DNA of 64,000 nt from assembly GCF_014170305.1 (NCBI RefSeq), contig NZ_LZZT01000018.1, positions 1-64,000 of the forward strand, read 5' to 3'. Below the pieces are notes generated by a model, which was given only the letters and a program-made list of their open reading frames with translations, was not told the origin of the DNA and made no database searches. Origin of the DNA: Achromobacter sp. UMC71 (GTDB taxonomy: Bacteria; Pseudomonadota; Gammaproteobacteria; Burkholderiales; Burkholderiaceae_B). Position 1 is the first letter of the stretch. Every line of letters begins with the position of its first letter. Positions 41,649 through 52,280 of this stretch are shown here, in pieces. The translations under genes were made by a program, and so were the position numbers.

Positions 41649-44159
41649 GTGTCTGCTTCATCTTGCTCGCGCCTGGGCGCCACCTTGACCGCCGGCCGCA
41701 TGGCGGTACTTGCCGCTACTTGCGCCGGTGCCTGGCTGGCCGCCGCGCCCGCCGCCTGGGCCCAAGCGGCGCCCGCCGAGGCGCAATCGCCCCGCACCTA
41801 CAAGATCGCCCCCGGGCCGCTCGCCGACGCGCTGACGCAGTTCGCGCGCAGCGCCGGCGTGGTCCTGTCGTTCGACCCGGCGCAGGTGCGTGGATTGCGC
41901 TCGGACGGCCTGGACGGGGCCTATTCGGTCGGCGCCGGCTTCGCCCGCATCCTGGCGGGCAGCGGCCTGCAGGCGCGCGGGCAGGCGGGCAATACCTGGA
42001 CGCTGGTGGCCGCGCCGTCCGCGCCCCCGGGCGGCACGCACACGCTGGCGCCCGTGATGGTATCCGGCAACGCGATCAGCGCCCTGGCGCCCACCGTGGG
42101 CTACGTGGCCGGCGCCAGCGTCAGCGCCACCAAGACCGATACGCCGTTGATCGAGACCCCGCAGTCGGTGTCGGTGGTCACGCGGGAGCAGATCACCGAG
42201 CAGGGCGCGCAGACGCTCAACCAGGTGCTGCGCTATACCCCGGGCGTGGCCACCGAATCGCGCGGCGCCACCGCCACGCGCCTGGACCAGTTCAGCGTGC
42301 GCGGTTTCTCGGCCTCGACCTACCTGGACGGGCTGCGGGTGTTCGGCGGCCGCGATGCGCTACCGCAGGTCGACGCCTATCGCCTGGAGCGCGTGGATGT
42401 GCTCAAGGGACCGGCGTCGGTGATGTACGGGCAGGGCGGCCCGGGCGGCGTGGTGAACCAGGTGAGCAAGCGACCCCTGGAAGAAGCGCAGCGCGAAGTC
42501 GAACTGCAGGTCGGCAATTACGACTACCGGCGCGCCAACTTCGATTTCGGCGGTCCGGTCGATGAGGAAGGCAAGTACCTGTACCGTCTGGTGGGCTCGG
42601 GCTATATGTCTGATGGCCAGGTCAAGGACACCAAGGAGCGCCGCTATTTCGTGTCGCCTGCCTTCACCTGGAAACCCAACGGCGATACCTCGCTGACCGT
42701 ACTGACGAATTTCCAGCGCGACCCCGACATGGGTTCTTATGGCAGCGTGTCGCCGATGCGCACGCTGTTCTCGGCGCCCGATGGCAAACGCCTGGGGCCG
42801 GACTATTACGACGGCGACGCCAACTTCGAAAAGAGCGACCGCAAGAGCTATTCGCTTGGCTATGTGCTGGACCACCGGTTCAACGATACGTTCAAGGCCT
42901 CGCAGAGCCTGCGCTGGACGCGTTCCGAAGCCCAGTACCGCAGCATCTATGGTGCATCCACGGCCAACTACGGCTACACCGACAAGCGCTACCTGTACCA
43001 GCAGCGCGCGTCGATCGCCACCGACGTGGACGTCGGCGCGCTGACCATCGACAACAACCTGCAGGCGCGTTTCGATACGGGCAAGTTCGGCCACACCGTG
43101 CTGCTGGGCTTTGACTATCAGCACGTCAAGACCGACACCCTGTCGGGCTTTGGCAGCGCGCCCGCGCTGAACGTGCTCAATCCGGACAACCACCAGAACA
43201 TTCCGGTGCCGGCGTTCTCCACCGACGCCACCAGCAAGCAGTACCAGACCGGCCTGTACTTCCAGGACCAGATCAAGATCGACCGCCTCTCGGTGCTGCT
43301 GGGCGGGCGCTACGACTGGTCGCGCAACGTCGGCGAGACCACCACTATCGCCACCGGCCGGGTCGCGCCCTCGTCGCTGAGCGCCGAGGCCTTCACCGGC
43401 CGTTTCGGCGTGATCTACAACTTCGATAACGGCGTGGCGCCGTACTTCAGCTATTCGGAGTCGTTCGAGCCGCAGTCGGGCACGGGCTGGAACAACGCGC
43501 CGTTCAAGCCGATCGAGGGCAACCAGTACGAAGTCGGCATCAAGTACCAGCCGCCGGGCAGCGCCACCATGCTGTCGGTGGCGGCGTTCGATATCCGCCG
43601 CGAAAACATGACCACCACCGATCCGGACCCGACGCACCTGTGCGGCACGTCCAACGCCCGCTGCCAGATCCAGGCGGGCGAACTGCGCACGCAGGGCATC
43701 GAGCTGGAAGCCAAGACCGAGCCGATGCGCGGCCTGACCCTGCTGGCCGGCTATTCGCTGCTGGACAACGCCTATTCCAAGGCCAATCCCAACCTGACCG
43801 GCTTCAACCTGAAGGGCAAGTCGCCCGTGGGCGTGCCGTCGCAGCAGGCTTCGGCGTGGGCCCGCTACCAGTTGCAGGGCGGTCCGCTGGCCGGCCTGGG
43901 CATAGGCGGCGGCGTGCGCTATATCGGCTCGTCGTACGTGGATGACGCCAACACCATCAAGGTGCCGTCGGTCACGCTGTTCGATCTGATGCTGGACTAC
44001 GACCTGGGCCGCGCGTCGCCGTCGCTCAAGGGCATGCAGGTGGCGCTGAACGTGCAGAACCTGTTCGACAAGGAATACATCGCCTCGTGCTCGGGCGATT
44101 CCTGGTGCTGGTACGGCTACCAGCGTTCGATCAAGGCCAGCCTGCGCTACCGCTGGTAA
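41649..44159 (+). CDS. TonB-dependent siderophore receptor with STN signalling domain
   Basis: 836 aa from GTG 41649, preceded by GGGAG. Signal peptide to about residue 38 (AWA-QA), STN domain about 50-122 that contacts FecR, plug domain about 165-275 (TPLIETPQSVSVVTREQITE), then a 22-strand barrel ending in the aromatic C-terminal Trp of SLRYRW. Outer-membrane importer of a ferric siderophore of the FhuE/ferrichrome-coprogen superfamily; the exact ligand cannot be read from sequence. The sigma-FecR-receptor order is that of cell-surface signalling systems. Confidence 0.94.
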   Translation: MSASSCSRLGATLTAGRMAVLAATCAGAWLAAAPAAWAQAAPAEAQSPRTYKIAPGPLADALTQFARSAGVVLSFDPAQVRGLRSDGLDGAYSVGAGFARILAGSGLQARGQAGNTWTLVAAPSAPPGGTHTLAPVMVSGNAISALAPTVGYVAGASVSATKTDTPLIETPQSVSVVTREQITEQGAQTLNQVLRYTPGVATESRGATATRLDQFSVRGFSASTYLDGLRVFGGRDALPQVDAYRLERVDVLKGPASVMYGQGGPGGVVNQVSKRPLEEAQREVELQVGNYDYRRANFDFGGPVDEEGKYLYRLVGSGYMSDGQVKDTKERRYFVSPAFTWKPNGDTSLTVLTNFQRDPDMGSYGSVSPMRTLFSAPDGKRLGPDYYDGDANFEKSDRKSYSLGYVLDHRFNDTFKASQSLRWTRSEAQYRSIYGASTANYGYTDKRYLYQQRASIATDVDVGALTIDNNLQARFDTGKFGHTVLLGFDYQHVKTDTLSGFGSAPALNVLNPDNHQNIPVPAFSTDATSKQYQTGLYFQDQIKIDRLSVLLGGRYDWSRNVGETTTIATGRVAPSSLSAEAFTGRFGVIYNFDNGVAPYFSYSESFEPQSGTGWNNAPFKPIEGNQYEVGIKYQPPGSATMLSVAAFDIRRENMTTTDPDPTHLCGTSNARCQIQAGELRTQGIELEAKTEPMRGLTLLAGYSLLDNAYSKANPNLTGFNLKGKSPVGVPSQQASAWARYQLQGGPLAGLGIGGGVRYIGSSYVDDANTIKVPSVTLFDLMLDYDLGRASPSLKGMQVALNVQNLFDKEYIASCSGDSWCWYGYQRSIKASLRYRW

Positions 44160-44233
44160 TGCGATCCGGGGCGCCCGGCGGCATGACCGCGGGCGCCTTG
44201 AGACAGGGCCGCAAGGCGGCACTGTTTCGTAGT

Positions 44234-44252
44234 GAGAATGGTTATAATTTAG
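44234..44252. promoter_or_regulatory. Fur-like site before the DUF4198 gene
   Basis: GAGAATGGTTATAATTTAG matches the Fur consensus at 12 of 19 positions by my count, 66 bases before the DUF4198 start. It would make the downstream genes a separately iron-regulated unit. Confidence 0.4.
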
Positions 44253-44318
44253 AACCTGCCGACAGGGAATCCGCCGCGGGGCGGCCCCGGATCGGCGTAC
44301 ACAACAGGAAAATCGACA

Positions 44319-44951
44319 ATGAAATTCGCAAGGACTTTGGCGGCGATCGCGCTGCTGGGCAGCGCCGGCGCGGCGCAGGCGCACTTCGTCTGGCTGGAGC
44401 GGGCCGATCAGGGCCCGGCTAAAGCCTATTTCGGCGAATGGGCGGATGACCTGCGCGAAAAACGCGACGGCCTGCTGGGCAAGGTTCTGGTGGCGCCGGT
44501 GGTGACCGGCGCGGACGGCAAGGCGCTCAAGGCGTCGGCCGAAGGCGCGGATTTCGTTGAATTCGCCGCCAGCGGCAAGGGCGATGTGCGCCTGTCGCAG
44601 CCGATCCAGTTCAAGGAAACCTTGATGCAGTACGGCGCCAAGGCGGGCCGCGAAGACACCCAGGGCAAGCTTGACCTTGAGCTGGTGCCGGCCGCCGCGG
44701 GCAGCAACACCTTCGTGCTGCAGTTCAAGGGCAAGCCGCTGGCCAAGACCGAAGTCACCGTGTTCGGTCCGCCCAAGTGGGAAAAGCGTTTCCATAGCGA
44801 CGAGAACGGCCGTATCGAAATCACGACCCCGTGGCCCGGCCAGTACGTGCTGGAAGCGGCCCACGTCGTGGACGAAGCCGGCCAGACGGACGGCAAGGCC
44901 TATACCAAGATCCGCTACGTTTCGACCCTGACCTTCAACGTGAACAAGTGA
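44319..44951 (+). CDS. Periplasmic DUF4198 protein of iron-uptake cluster
   Basis: 210 aa. A clear signal peptide ends after GAAQA (residue 21), so the mature protein begins HFVWLERAD; the N-terminal His could serve as a metal ligand. The family is DUF4198, sometimes found with nickel or iron transport genes. First gene of a four-gene set ending with DUF3325; the next gene starts inside its stop codon. Confidence 0.88.
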   Translation: MKFARTLAAIALLGSAGAAQAHFVWLERADQGPAKAYFGEWADDLREKRDGLLGKVLVAPVVTGADGKALKASAEGADFVEFAASGKGDVRLSQPIQFKETLMQYGAKAGREDTQGKLDLELVPAAAGSNTFVLQFKGKPLAKTEVTVFGPPKWEKRFHSDENGRIEITTPWPGQYVLEAAHVVDEAGQTDGKAYTKIRYVSTLTFNVNK

Positions 44952-45256
44952 AAGCTCCCGCAGCCGGCGCAGGCATGATGCGCTACCGTTTGGCCGTGAC
45001 CTCCCGGGCGGCGGCCGCCATCCTGGGCGGCTACGGCCTGGCCTCGGCGGCTGCGGCCTGCCTGGCGGTCTGGCTGCCCCTGCAGCGCGCCGACGCCGTC
45101 GTGACGGCGCAGATGCTGTCCTTCGTGGTCTACACCTGCGGCGTGCTGTGGGTCTTTGCCACGCGCAACGCCTGGCGCGCCTGGGCTGGCATCCTGGTGC
45201 CGGCGGCGGTGTTCGGCGGTCTGTTCCTGGCCCATGGCCTGGTGGGGGCCGCATGA
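44948..45256 (+). CDS. DUF3649 small membrane protein
   Basis: 102 aa. GTG overlaps the previous TGA in a GTGA junction, indicating coupled translation. Three hydrophobic helices; the RLAVTSRAAAAILGGYGLAS opening and AVWLPL region match DUF3649, annotated in iron-acquisition operons. Function unknown. Confidence 0.82.
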   Translation: MKAPAAGAGMMRYRLAVTSRAAAAILGGYGLASAAAACLAVWLPLQRADAVVTAQMLSFVVYTCGVLWVFATRNAWRAWAGILVPAAVFGGLFLAHGLVGAA

Positions 45257-46944
45257 AACCCAGCAACGGAAAAGCGCAAGGCGAAGAAGGCCTGCGCCAA
45301 TCCATGTCGTGGCTGCACACCTGGTCGGGGCTGATCTTCGGCTGGGTGCTGTTCGCGATGTTCCTGACGGGAACGCTGTCGTTCTTCCGGCCCGAGATCA
45401 CCCGCTGGATGCAGCCGGAAATCCAGGCGCAGGCTGCGCCCGTGCTCGAATCCGTGACACTCGGCCAGCGCTACCTGGCCGAGCATGCCCCCGACGCCAA
45501 GCGCTGGTTCATCACGCCGCCGTCCGATCGCGAACCCGTGATCTCCATGCTGTACCAGGTGCCCAAGCCCAAACCGGGCGAGCGCGGCTTCGTGCGCGTC
45601 AAGCTCGACCCGCACACGGGCCAGGCGGTGCAAGGACGCGAAACGCGCGGCGGCGACTTTTTCTATCGCTTCCACTTCGAATTGGAAACGGCGTTCCCGT
45701 GGGGACGCTGGCTGGCCAGCATCGCGGGCATGTTCATGCTGGTGGCCATCATCAGCGGCATCATCACGCACAAGAAGATCTTCGCCGACTTCTTTACGTT
45801 CCGGCCCAAGAAGGGCGGGCAGCGCGCCTGGATGGACGGCCACAACGCGCTGTCGGTGCTGGGGCTGCCGTTTCACCTGATGATCACCTTCAGCGGCCTG
45901 GTGCTGTTCATGACCATGCTGATGCCCGCCGGCATCCTGGCGGTGTATGAAAACCCGCGCCAATATACCGACGACGTGTTCGCGTCGTTCAAGGTCACCC
46001 CGCCGCGCAACGAGCCGGCGCCGCTGGTCGACATCGCGCCGCTGGTGGACCAGGCGCAGCAACGCTGGCACGGCCGCGTGGGCCGCGTCACGGTCAACAA
46101 CCCCGGCGATGCGGGCGCCACGATCACCGTCACCCGCGACGCGGCCGACGGCGTGTCCTATGGCCGGCTTTCGCCCTATCTGCGTTTTGACGGCGTAAGC
46201 GGCGCGGTGCTGGAAGGGCAGGACGAATTGAGCCCGACCGTGCGCACGGCCGGCGTGATCGTCGGGCTGCACCTGGGCCTGTTCGCCGAGCCGCTGCTGC
46301 GCTGGTTCTATTTCCTGGTCAGCCTGGCCGGCACCGCCATGGTGGGCTCGGGCCTGGTGCTGTGGATCGCCAAGCGGCGCCAGAAGGCGCGGCCAGGTGC
46401 GCGCGAGGCCTTCTCGCTGCGCCTGGTGGACGGTCTTAACGCCGGCACCATCGCCGGGCTGTTCATCGCGGTGGCGGCGTTCTTCTGGGCCAATCGCCTG
46501 GTGCCCGCCGACCTGCCGGGCCGCCAGCTGTGGGAAGTGCGCGCGTTCTTTGCCGCCTGGGGCCTGTCGCTGGTCTACGCGTTCCTGTTCCAGAAGCGCA
46601 AGTGGCAGGACCTGCTGTGGGCGGCCGCCGCCTCGCTGGCCCTGGTGCCGGTGATCAACGCCCTGACCACGTCGCGGCACCTGGGCGTGTCGCTACAGGC
46701 CGGTGACTGGGTCATGGCCGGGTTCGACCTGACCTGCCTGGCCGGTGCGCTGTTGCTGGGCTGGATGGCGCGCAAGGCCGCCCGCGCCCGCAAGGCGCCG
46801 GCCAAGATGTCCGCCAAGGTTGCCGCCAAACCAGCCGCCCAGGCGCCGGTCCAGACCGCTGCACCCAGCCCGGCCGCGGTTCGCGCGCCGGCTGCCGCCA
46901 CGCTCTCGCATTCTTCTTCCGAAGCCGCCTATGAACCGAGGTGA
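45253..46944 (+). CDS. PepSY-associated transmembrane protein, putative ferric-chelate reductase
   Basis: 563 aa. ATG overlaps the previous stop in ATGA. N-terminal SWLHTWSGLIFGWVLFAMF is the PepSY-TM signature helix, followed by a periplasmic PepSY region, further helices near residues 150, 210, 355, 400 and 430-500, and an Ala/Pro/Lys-rich cytoplasmic tail from about 515. Homologues such as P. aeruginosa FpvG take part in reducing iron off imported siderophore. That role here is inferred from family and neighbours. Confidence 0.88.
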   Translation: MKPSNGKAQGEEGLRQSMSWLHTWSGLIFGWVLFAMFLTGTLSFFRPEITRWMQPEIQAQAAPVLESVTLGQRYLAEHAPDAKRWFITPPSDREPVISMLYQVPKPKPGERGFVRVKLDPHTGQAVQGRETRGGDFFYRFHFELETAFPWGRWLASIAGMFMLVAIISGIITHKKIFADFFTFRPKKGGQRAWMDGHNALSVLGLPFHLMITFSGLVLFMTMLMPAGILAVYENPRQYTDDVFASFKVTPPRNEPAPLVDIAPLVDQAQQRWHGRVGRVTVNNPGDAGATITVTRDAADGVSYGRLSPYLRFDGVSGAVLEGQDELSPTVRTAGVIVGLHLGLFAEPLLRWFYFLVSLAGTAMVGSGLVLWIAKRRQKARPGAREAFSLRLVDGLNAGTIAGLFIAVAAFFWANRLVPADLPGRQLWEVRAFFAAWGLSLVYAFLFQKRKWQDLLWAAAASLALVPVINALTTSRHLGVSLQAGDWVMAGFDLTCLAGALLLGWMARKAARARKAPAKMSAKVAAKPAAQAPVQTAAPSPAAVRAPAAATLSHSSSEAAYEPR

Positions 46945-46950
46945 TACGCC

Positions 46951-47274
46951 ATGACGCTAGCCGCCTTCTGCCTGGCCTACGCGGGGTTTTCCGCCCTGTG
47001 CCTGGGCATGGACCGTCATTACGAAGACCTGTTCGACCGTGCCTTGCCGCGCCGCCACCGCCTGCCGTTGCGGGCTTTCGGCTGGCTGGCGCTGGGCTTG
47101 TCGTTGTGCGCATCCGCGGCGGTCTGGGGCTGGAGCTACGGCACGGTCGAATGGATCGGCATTCTCAGCATCGCCGGCCTGCTGCTGATCTGGTTCCTGA
47201 CCTTCCGGCCGCGCGCCGCCTTGACGGCCGGCGGCCTGTGCGCGCTGGCCGCGCCGGTGCTGGCGGTGCTGTAG
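46951..47274 (+). CDS. DUF3325 small membrane protein
   Basis: 107 aa, three to four hydrophobic helices ([20 protein letters not shown] at the start). DUF3325 proteins follow PepSY reductase-like genes in iron clusters. It begins 6 bp after the PepSY stop. Function unknown; probably part of the same inner-membrane complex. Confidence 0.82.
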   Translation: MTLAAFCLAYAGFSALCLGMDRHYEDLFDRALPRRHRLPLRAFGWLALGLSLCASAAVWGWSYGTVEWIGILSIAGLLLIWFLTFRPRAALTAGGLCALAAPVLAVL

Positions 47275-47392
47275 AGCGTGTGGCTGGGCCTGCGCGCAGG
47301 GTTGCGCAGGCATTGGCGGGCAGGGCCGGCCAGCGGCTCGCGCGCCCGGCACGTTACACTGGGCTTTTCTCCAAGCACACGCCTCTTCACCC

Positions 47393-48745
47393 ATGAATAC
47401 CCGCGTCCTCACTGGCATCACCACCTCCGGAACCCCCCACCTTGGCAACTACGCCGGCGCGATCCGCCCCGCCGTTCAAGCCAGTACGCAACCGGGTGTC
47501 GACGCGTTTTTCTTCCTGGCCGACTACCACGCGCTGATCAAGTGCGATGACCCGGCCCGCGTCGCCCGCTCGCGGCTCGAGATCGCCGCCACCTGGCTGG
47601 CGGTCGGGCTGGACCCCGAGCGCGTCACGTTCTACCGCCAGTCCGACATCCCCGAAATCCCCGAACTAAGCTGGCTGCTGACCTGCGTCACCGCCAAGGG
47701 CCTGATGAACCGCGCGCACGCCTACAAGGCATCGGTGGACCAGAACGTGGCCAAGGGCGTGGACCCCGACGACGGTGTGACGATGGGGCTGTTTTCGTAC
47801 CCGGTGCTGATGGCCGCCGACATCGTGATGTTCAACGCCAACAAGGTGCCGGTGGGCCGCGACCAGATCCAGCATCTGGAAATGGCGCGCGATATCGCCC
47901 AGCGCTTCAACCACCTGTATGGCCGCGACTACTTCACGCTGCCCGAGGTCGCCATCGAGGAAGACGTGGCCACCTTGCCGGGGCTGGACGGCCGCAAGAT
48001 GTCCAAGAGCTACAACAACACGATCCCGCTGTTCGAAGGCGGCGCCAAGGCGCTGCGCGCCTCGATCATGCGCATCGTGACCGACTCGCGCGAACCCGGC
48101 GAACCCAAGGACGCCGAAGGCTCGCATCTCTACACCATCTATCGCGCCTTCGCGACGCCGGCCCAGGCCGCCGCGTTCCGCAAGCAGCTCGAGGAAGGCC
48201 TGGGCTGGGGCGAGGCCAAGCAGGCGTTGTACGACCACCTGGAAAACCTGCTGGCGCCGATGCGCGAGCGCTACTTCGACCTGATGGCCAACCCCGGCCG
48301 CATCGAAGACGTGTTGCAGGCTGGCGCGGCCAAGGCCCGCCAGCTGGCTGTGCCGATGATGCGCGAACTGCGCGAGGCCGTGGGCTTGCGCAACCTGAAC
48401 GCGCAGGCACCGGGCAAGAATGCGCCGGCCAAGAAGGAAAAGGGCAAGGGCGCGCGTTTCGTCAGCTTCCGCGACGAAGACGGTGGTTTCCGCTTCCGCC
48501 TGCTGGCCGCCGACGGCGAAGAATTGCTGCTGTCGCAGCGTTTCGCGGACCCCAAGGAAGCCGGCGCGCTGATGCGCCGCCTGCAGGCTGAATCGCCCGA
48601 GACCTTGCTGCAGTCCTCCGCTGCGGGCCTGGCGGCCGTGCTCGACGGCGTGACCGTGGCCACGGCGCCCACCGGCGCGCAGGGCGATGCCCAGGCCCTG
48701 CTGCTCAAGGCGCGCGAGGCCCTGACGTCGATGTCGCAGGAGTGA
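47393..48745 (+). CDS. trpS: Tryptophanyl-tRNA synthetase with C-terminal YegP-like extension
   Basis: 450 aa. Class I synthetase: the HIGH-equivalent is PHLGN (residues 15-19) and KMSKS is at 202-206. Residues 1-335 match the usual TrpRS of about 334 aa. After a Lys-rich linker (340-353), residues 354-397 ([20 protein letters not shown] and onward) resemble the YegP/DUF1508 repeat, then an Ala-rich helix follows. It charges tRNA-Trp; the extra domain's purpose is unknown. Stands alone after the iron cluster, with a large inverted repeat at its 3' end. Confidence 0.95.
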   Translation: MNTRVLTGITTSGTPHLGNYAGAIRPAVQASTQPGVDAFFFLADYHALIKCDDPARVARSRLEIAATWLAVGLDPERVTFYRQSDIPEIPELSWLLTCVTAKGLMNRAHAYKASVDQNVAKGVDPDDGVTMGLFSYPVLMAADIVMFNANKVPVGRDQIQHLEMARDIAQRFNHLYGRDYFTLPEVAIEEDVATLPGLDGRKMSKSYNNTIPLFEGGAKALRASIMRIVTDSREPGEPKDAEGSHLYTIYRAFATPAQAAAFRKQLEEGLGWGEAKQALYDHLENLLAPMRERYFDLMANPGRIEDVLQAGAAKARQLAVPMMRELREAVGLRNLNAQAPGKNAPAKKEKGKGARFVSFRDEDGGFRFRLLAADGEELLLSQRFADPKEAGALMRRLQAESPETLLQSSAAGLAAVLDGVTVATAPTGAQGDAQALLLKAREALTSMSQE

Positions 48746-48840
48746 AACGGGCCAGGCGGCGCTTGCGCGATCCAGTCCAGCGGCTGCAAGCCGCGCCAGC
48801 CGCCGCCATCGGGCACGGCGGCTTCGCCGCCTGGCCGTTT
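48745..48840. repeat. Long inverted repeat at the trpS 3' end
   Basis: AAACGGGCCAGGCGGCG (48745-48761) pairs with CGCCGCCTGGCCGTTT (48825-48840) over 16 bp with one bulged G, enclosing 63 bases that contain a GGCGGC-TTC-GCCGCC hairpin (48817-48831). It spans most of the gap to the convergent gene and could terminate transcription from both sides. Confidence 0.5.
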
Positions 48841-48864
48841 ACATGCGGATAAGGCCGCGCTCGT

Positions 48865-49368
48865 TCAGCGCGCCACGCTGCTGACGATACGGCCGTCGCG
48901 CACCTGGAAGCGCTGCGCGCTGCCCTGGCCGGCGATCTCCAGCATGTCGCCCGTCGAATAGCCCGTGACGTTCGGGCAGTCCAGCCATTCCGGGTTGATG
49001 AACGGAAAGTACTTCAACGTGCCGCTGCCCTGGCTGGCGAAATCGAAGGTGGTGTTGGCTACCACTTCCGGGTCCCATTGGCTGGCGTCGAAGATCAGCG
49101 CGCAGCCGGCGCCGATGCGGTAGACGATGCTGGCGCCCATGCTGGCAAAGCCCAGCGCGCCCACATGCAATTGCGCGCCGTTGACCAGTTCGATGACACG
49201 GCTGCCCAGGCGTTCCAGCGTGATGTGCTTGAAGGTGACTTCGGCGCCATCCACCGTCAGGTGGGAATACTGCCCCAGCGTGACTTCGTTGTAGGCGCCG
49301 CTCAGGCTGGCTTCTTTTTCGGTAATGGTTGCCGTTTCATTGGCGGCAAGCGTAATGGTATTGCGCAT
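48865..49368 (-). CDS. Unrecognised 167-aa protein with beta-solenoid-like composition
   Basis: 167 aa from ATG 49368 (MRNTITLAANETATITEKEA), with GGAG upstream; the frame is open for 34 more codons with no ribosome site. Rich in Thr, Val, Gly, Asn and Ala with alternating hydrophobic residues (HLTVDGAEVTFKHITLERLG, QLHVGALGF), which suggests a beta-helix or adhesin-like passenger fragment. There is no signal peptide, lipobox or membrane helix. I do not recognise the family. It is monocistronic, converges with trpS, and has an unusually AT-rich upstream region. Confidence 0.7.
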   Translation of the reverse strand: MRNTITLAANETATITEKEASLSGAYNEVTLGQYSHLTVDGAEVTFKHITLERLGSRVIELVNGAQLHVGALGFASMGASIVYRIGAGCALIFDASQWDPEVVANTTFDFASQGSGTLKYFPFINPEWLDCPNVTGYSTGDMLEIAGQGSAQRFQVRDGRIVSSVAR

Positions 49369-49679
49369 GGCGGACGGATCTCCGGTCTTTCTCAGGGTAT
49401 GGCGCTCTTTTTCTTGTGCTTCTACCCGATAGACGCTTGCGCCGCAGCTCGCCTGATCATGGGTTTGCATCTGCCGTGCGTGTCCCGCTCACCCGGCTTT
49501 TTATTATTTGGACACAATTCGATATTTTCCCTTATTTTTGTTGAGTCAGGCTTGAGGGAACGCAAGGAAATGGCCGTTTGCGGGAAAGTCCTAGGTTGAA
49601 TGACAACCGGCGCCTAAGCGCCGGTTGGAGACCTGCTGGAGCCGCCTGGCCGCGCCATGCGAGGGCGGCCAGGGGATGA
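49369..49679. other. Intergenic region with AT-rich promoter zone
   Basis: 311 bases between the unknown gene and tex, both on the minus strand. Bases 49498-49550 are markedly AT-rich and probably hold the promoter of the unknown gene, but I cannot assign -35/-10 boxes. The hairpin at 49604-49627 belongs to the tex end. Confidence 0.5.
49604..49627. terminator. Hairpin downstream of tex
   Basis: CAACCGGCGC, loop CTAA, GCGCCGGTTG: a perfect 10-bp stem 53 bp past the tex stop. It lacks a T-tract, so it may act as a pause or RNA-stabilising structure instead of a full intrinsic terminator. Confidence 0.5.
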
Positions 49680-52055
<2,376 letters not shown>

Positions 52056-52280
52056 CTCGATACGACGGCAAAAAGGAAAAACAAGGGGCGGATTGTGCCA
52101 TAAGCCGTTGTTACAGAACGTGCCAGGGGTGACCGATCCGTCCCTGCGGGTTGGGCTCGCGGACAGGCCGCAAGCAGAAAAGGGCGGCGGCAGCGGGTAT
52201 CATTTGGTCCTTTCCCACCATCAGTGTCTGGCGCCTCGACCGTCGACCGGCACGGTTGATTTCGACACTAGGCTGTTTCA

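Noticed and set aside
42360-45401. 1000-codon antisense frame across the TonB receptor and DUF4198 gene
   Set aside because: Shadow of well-supported sense genes; no start signal or domain.
49538-49560. -35/-10 pair for the unknown 167-aa gene
   Set aside because: Several AT-rich hexamers fit partly, but none had both boxes and spacing.
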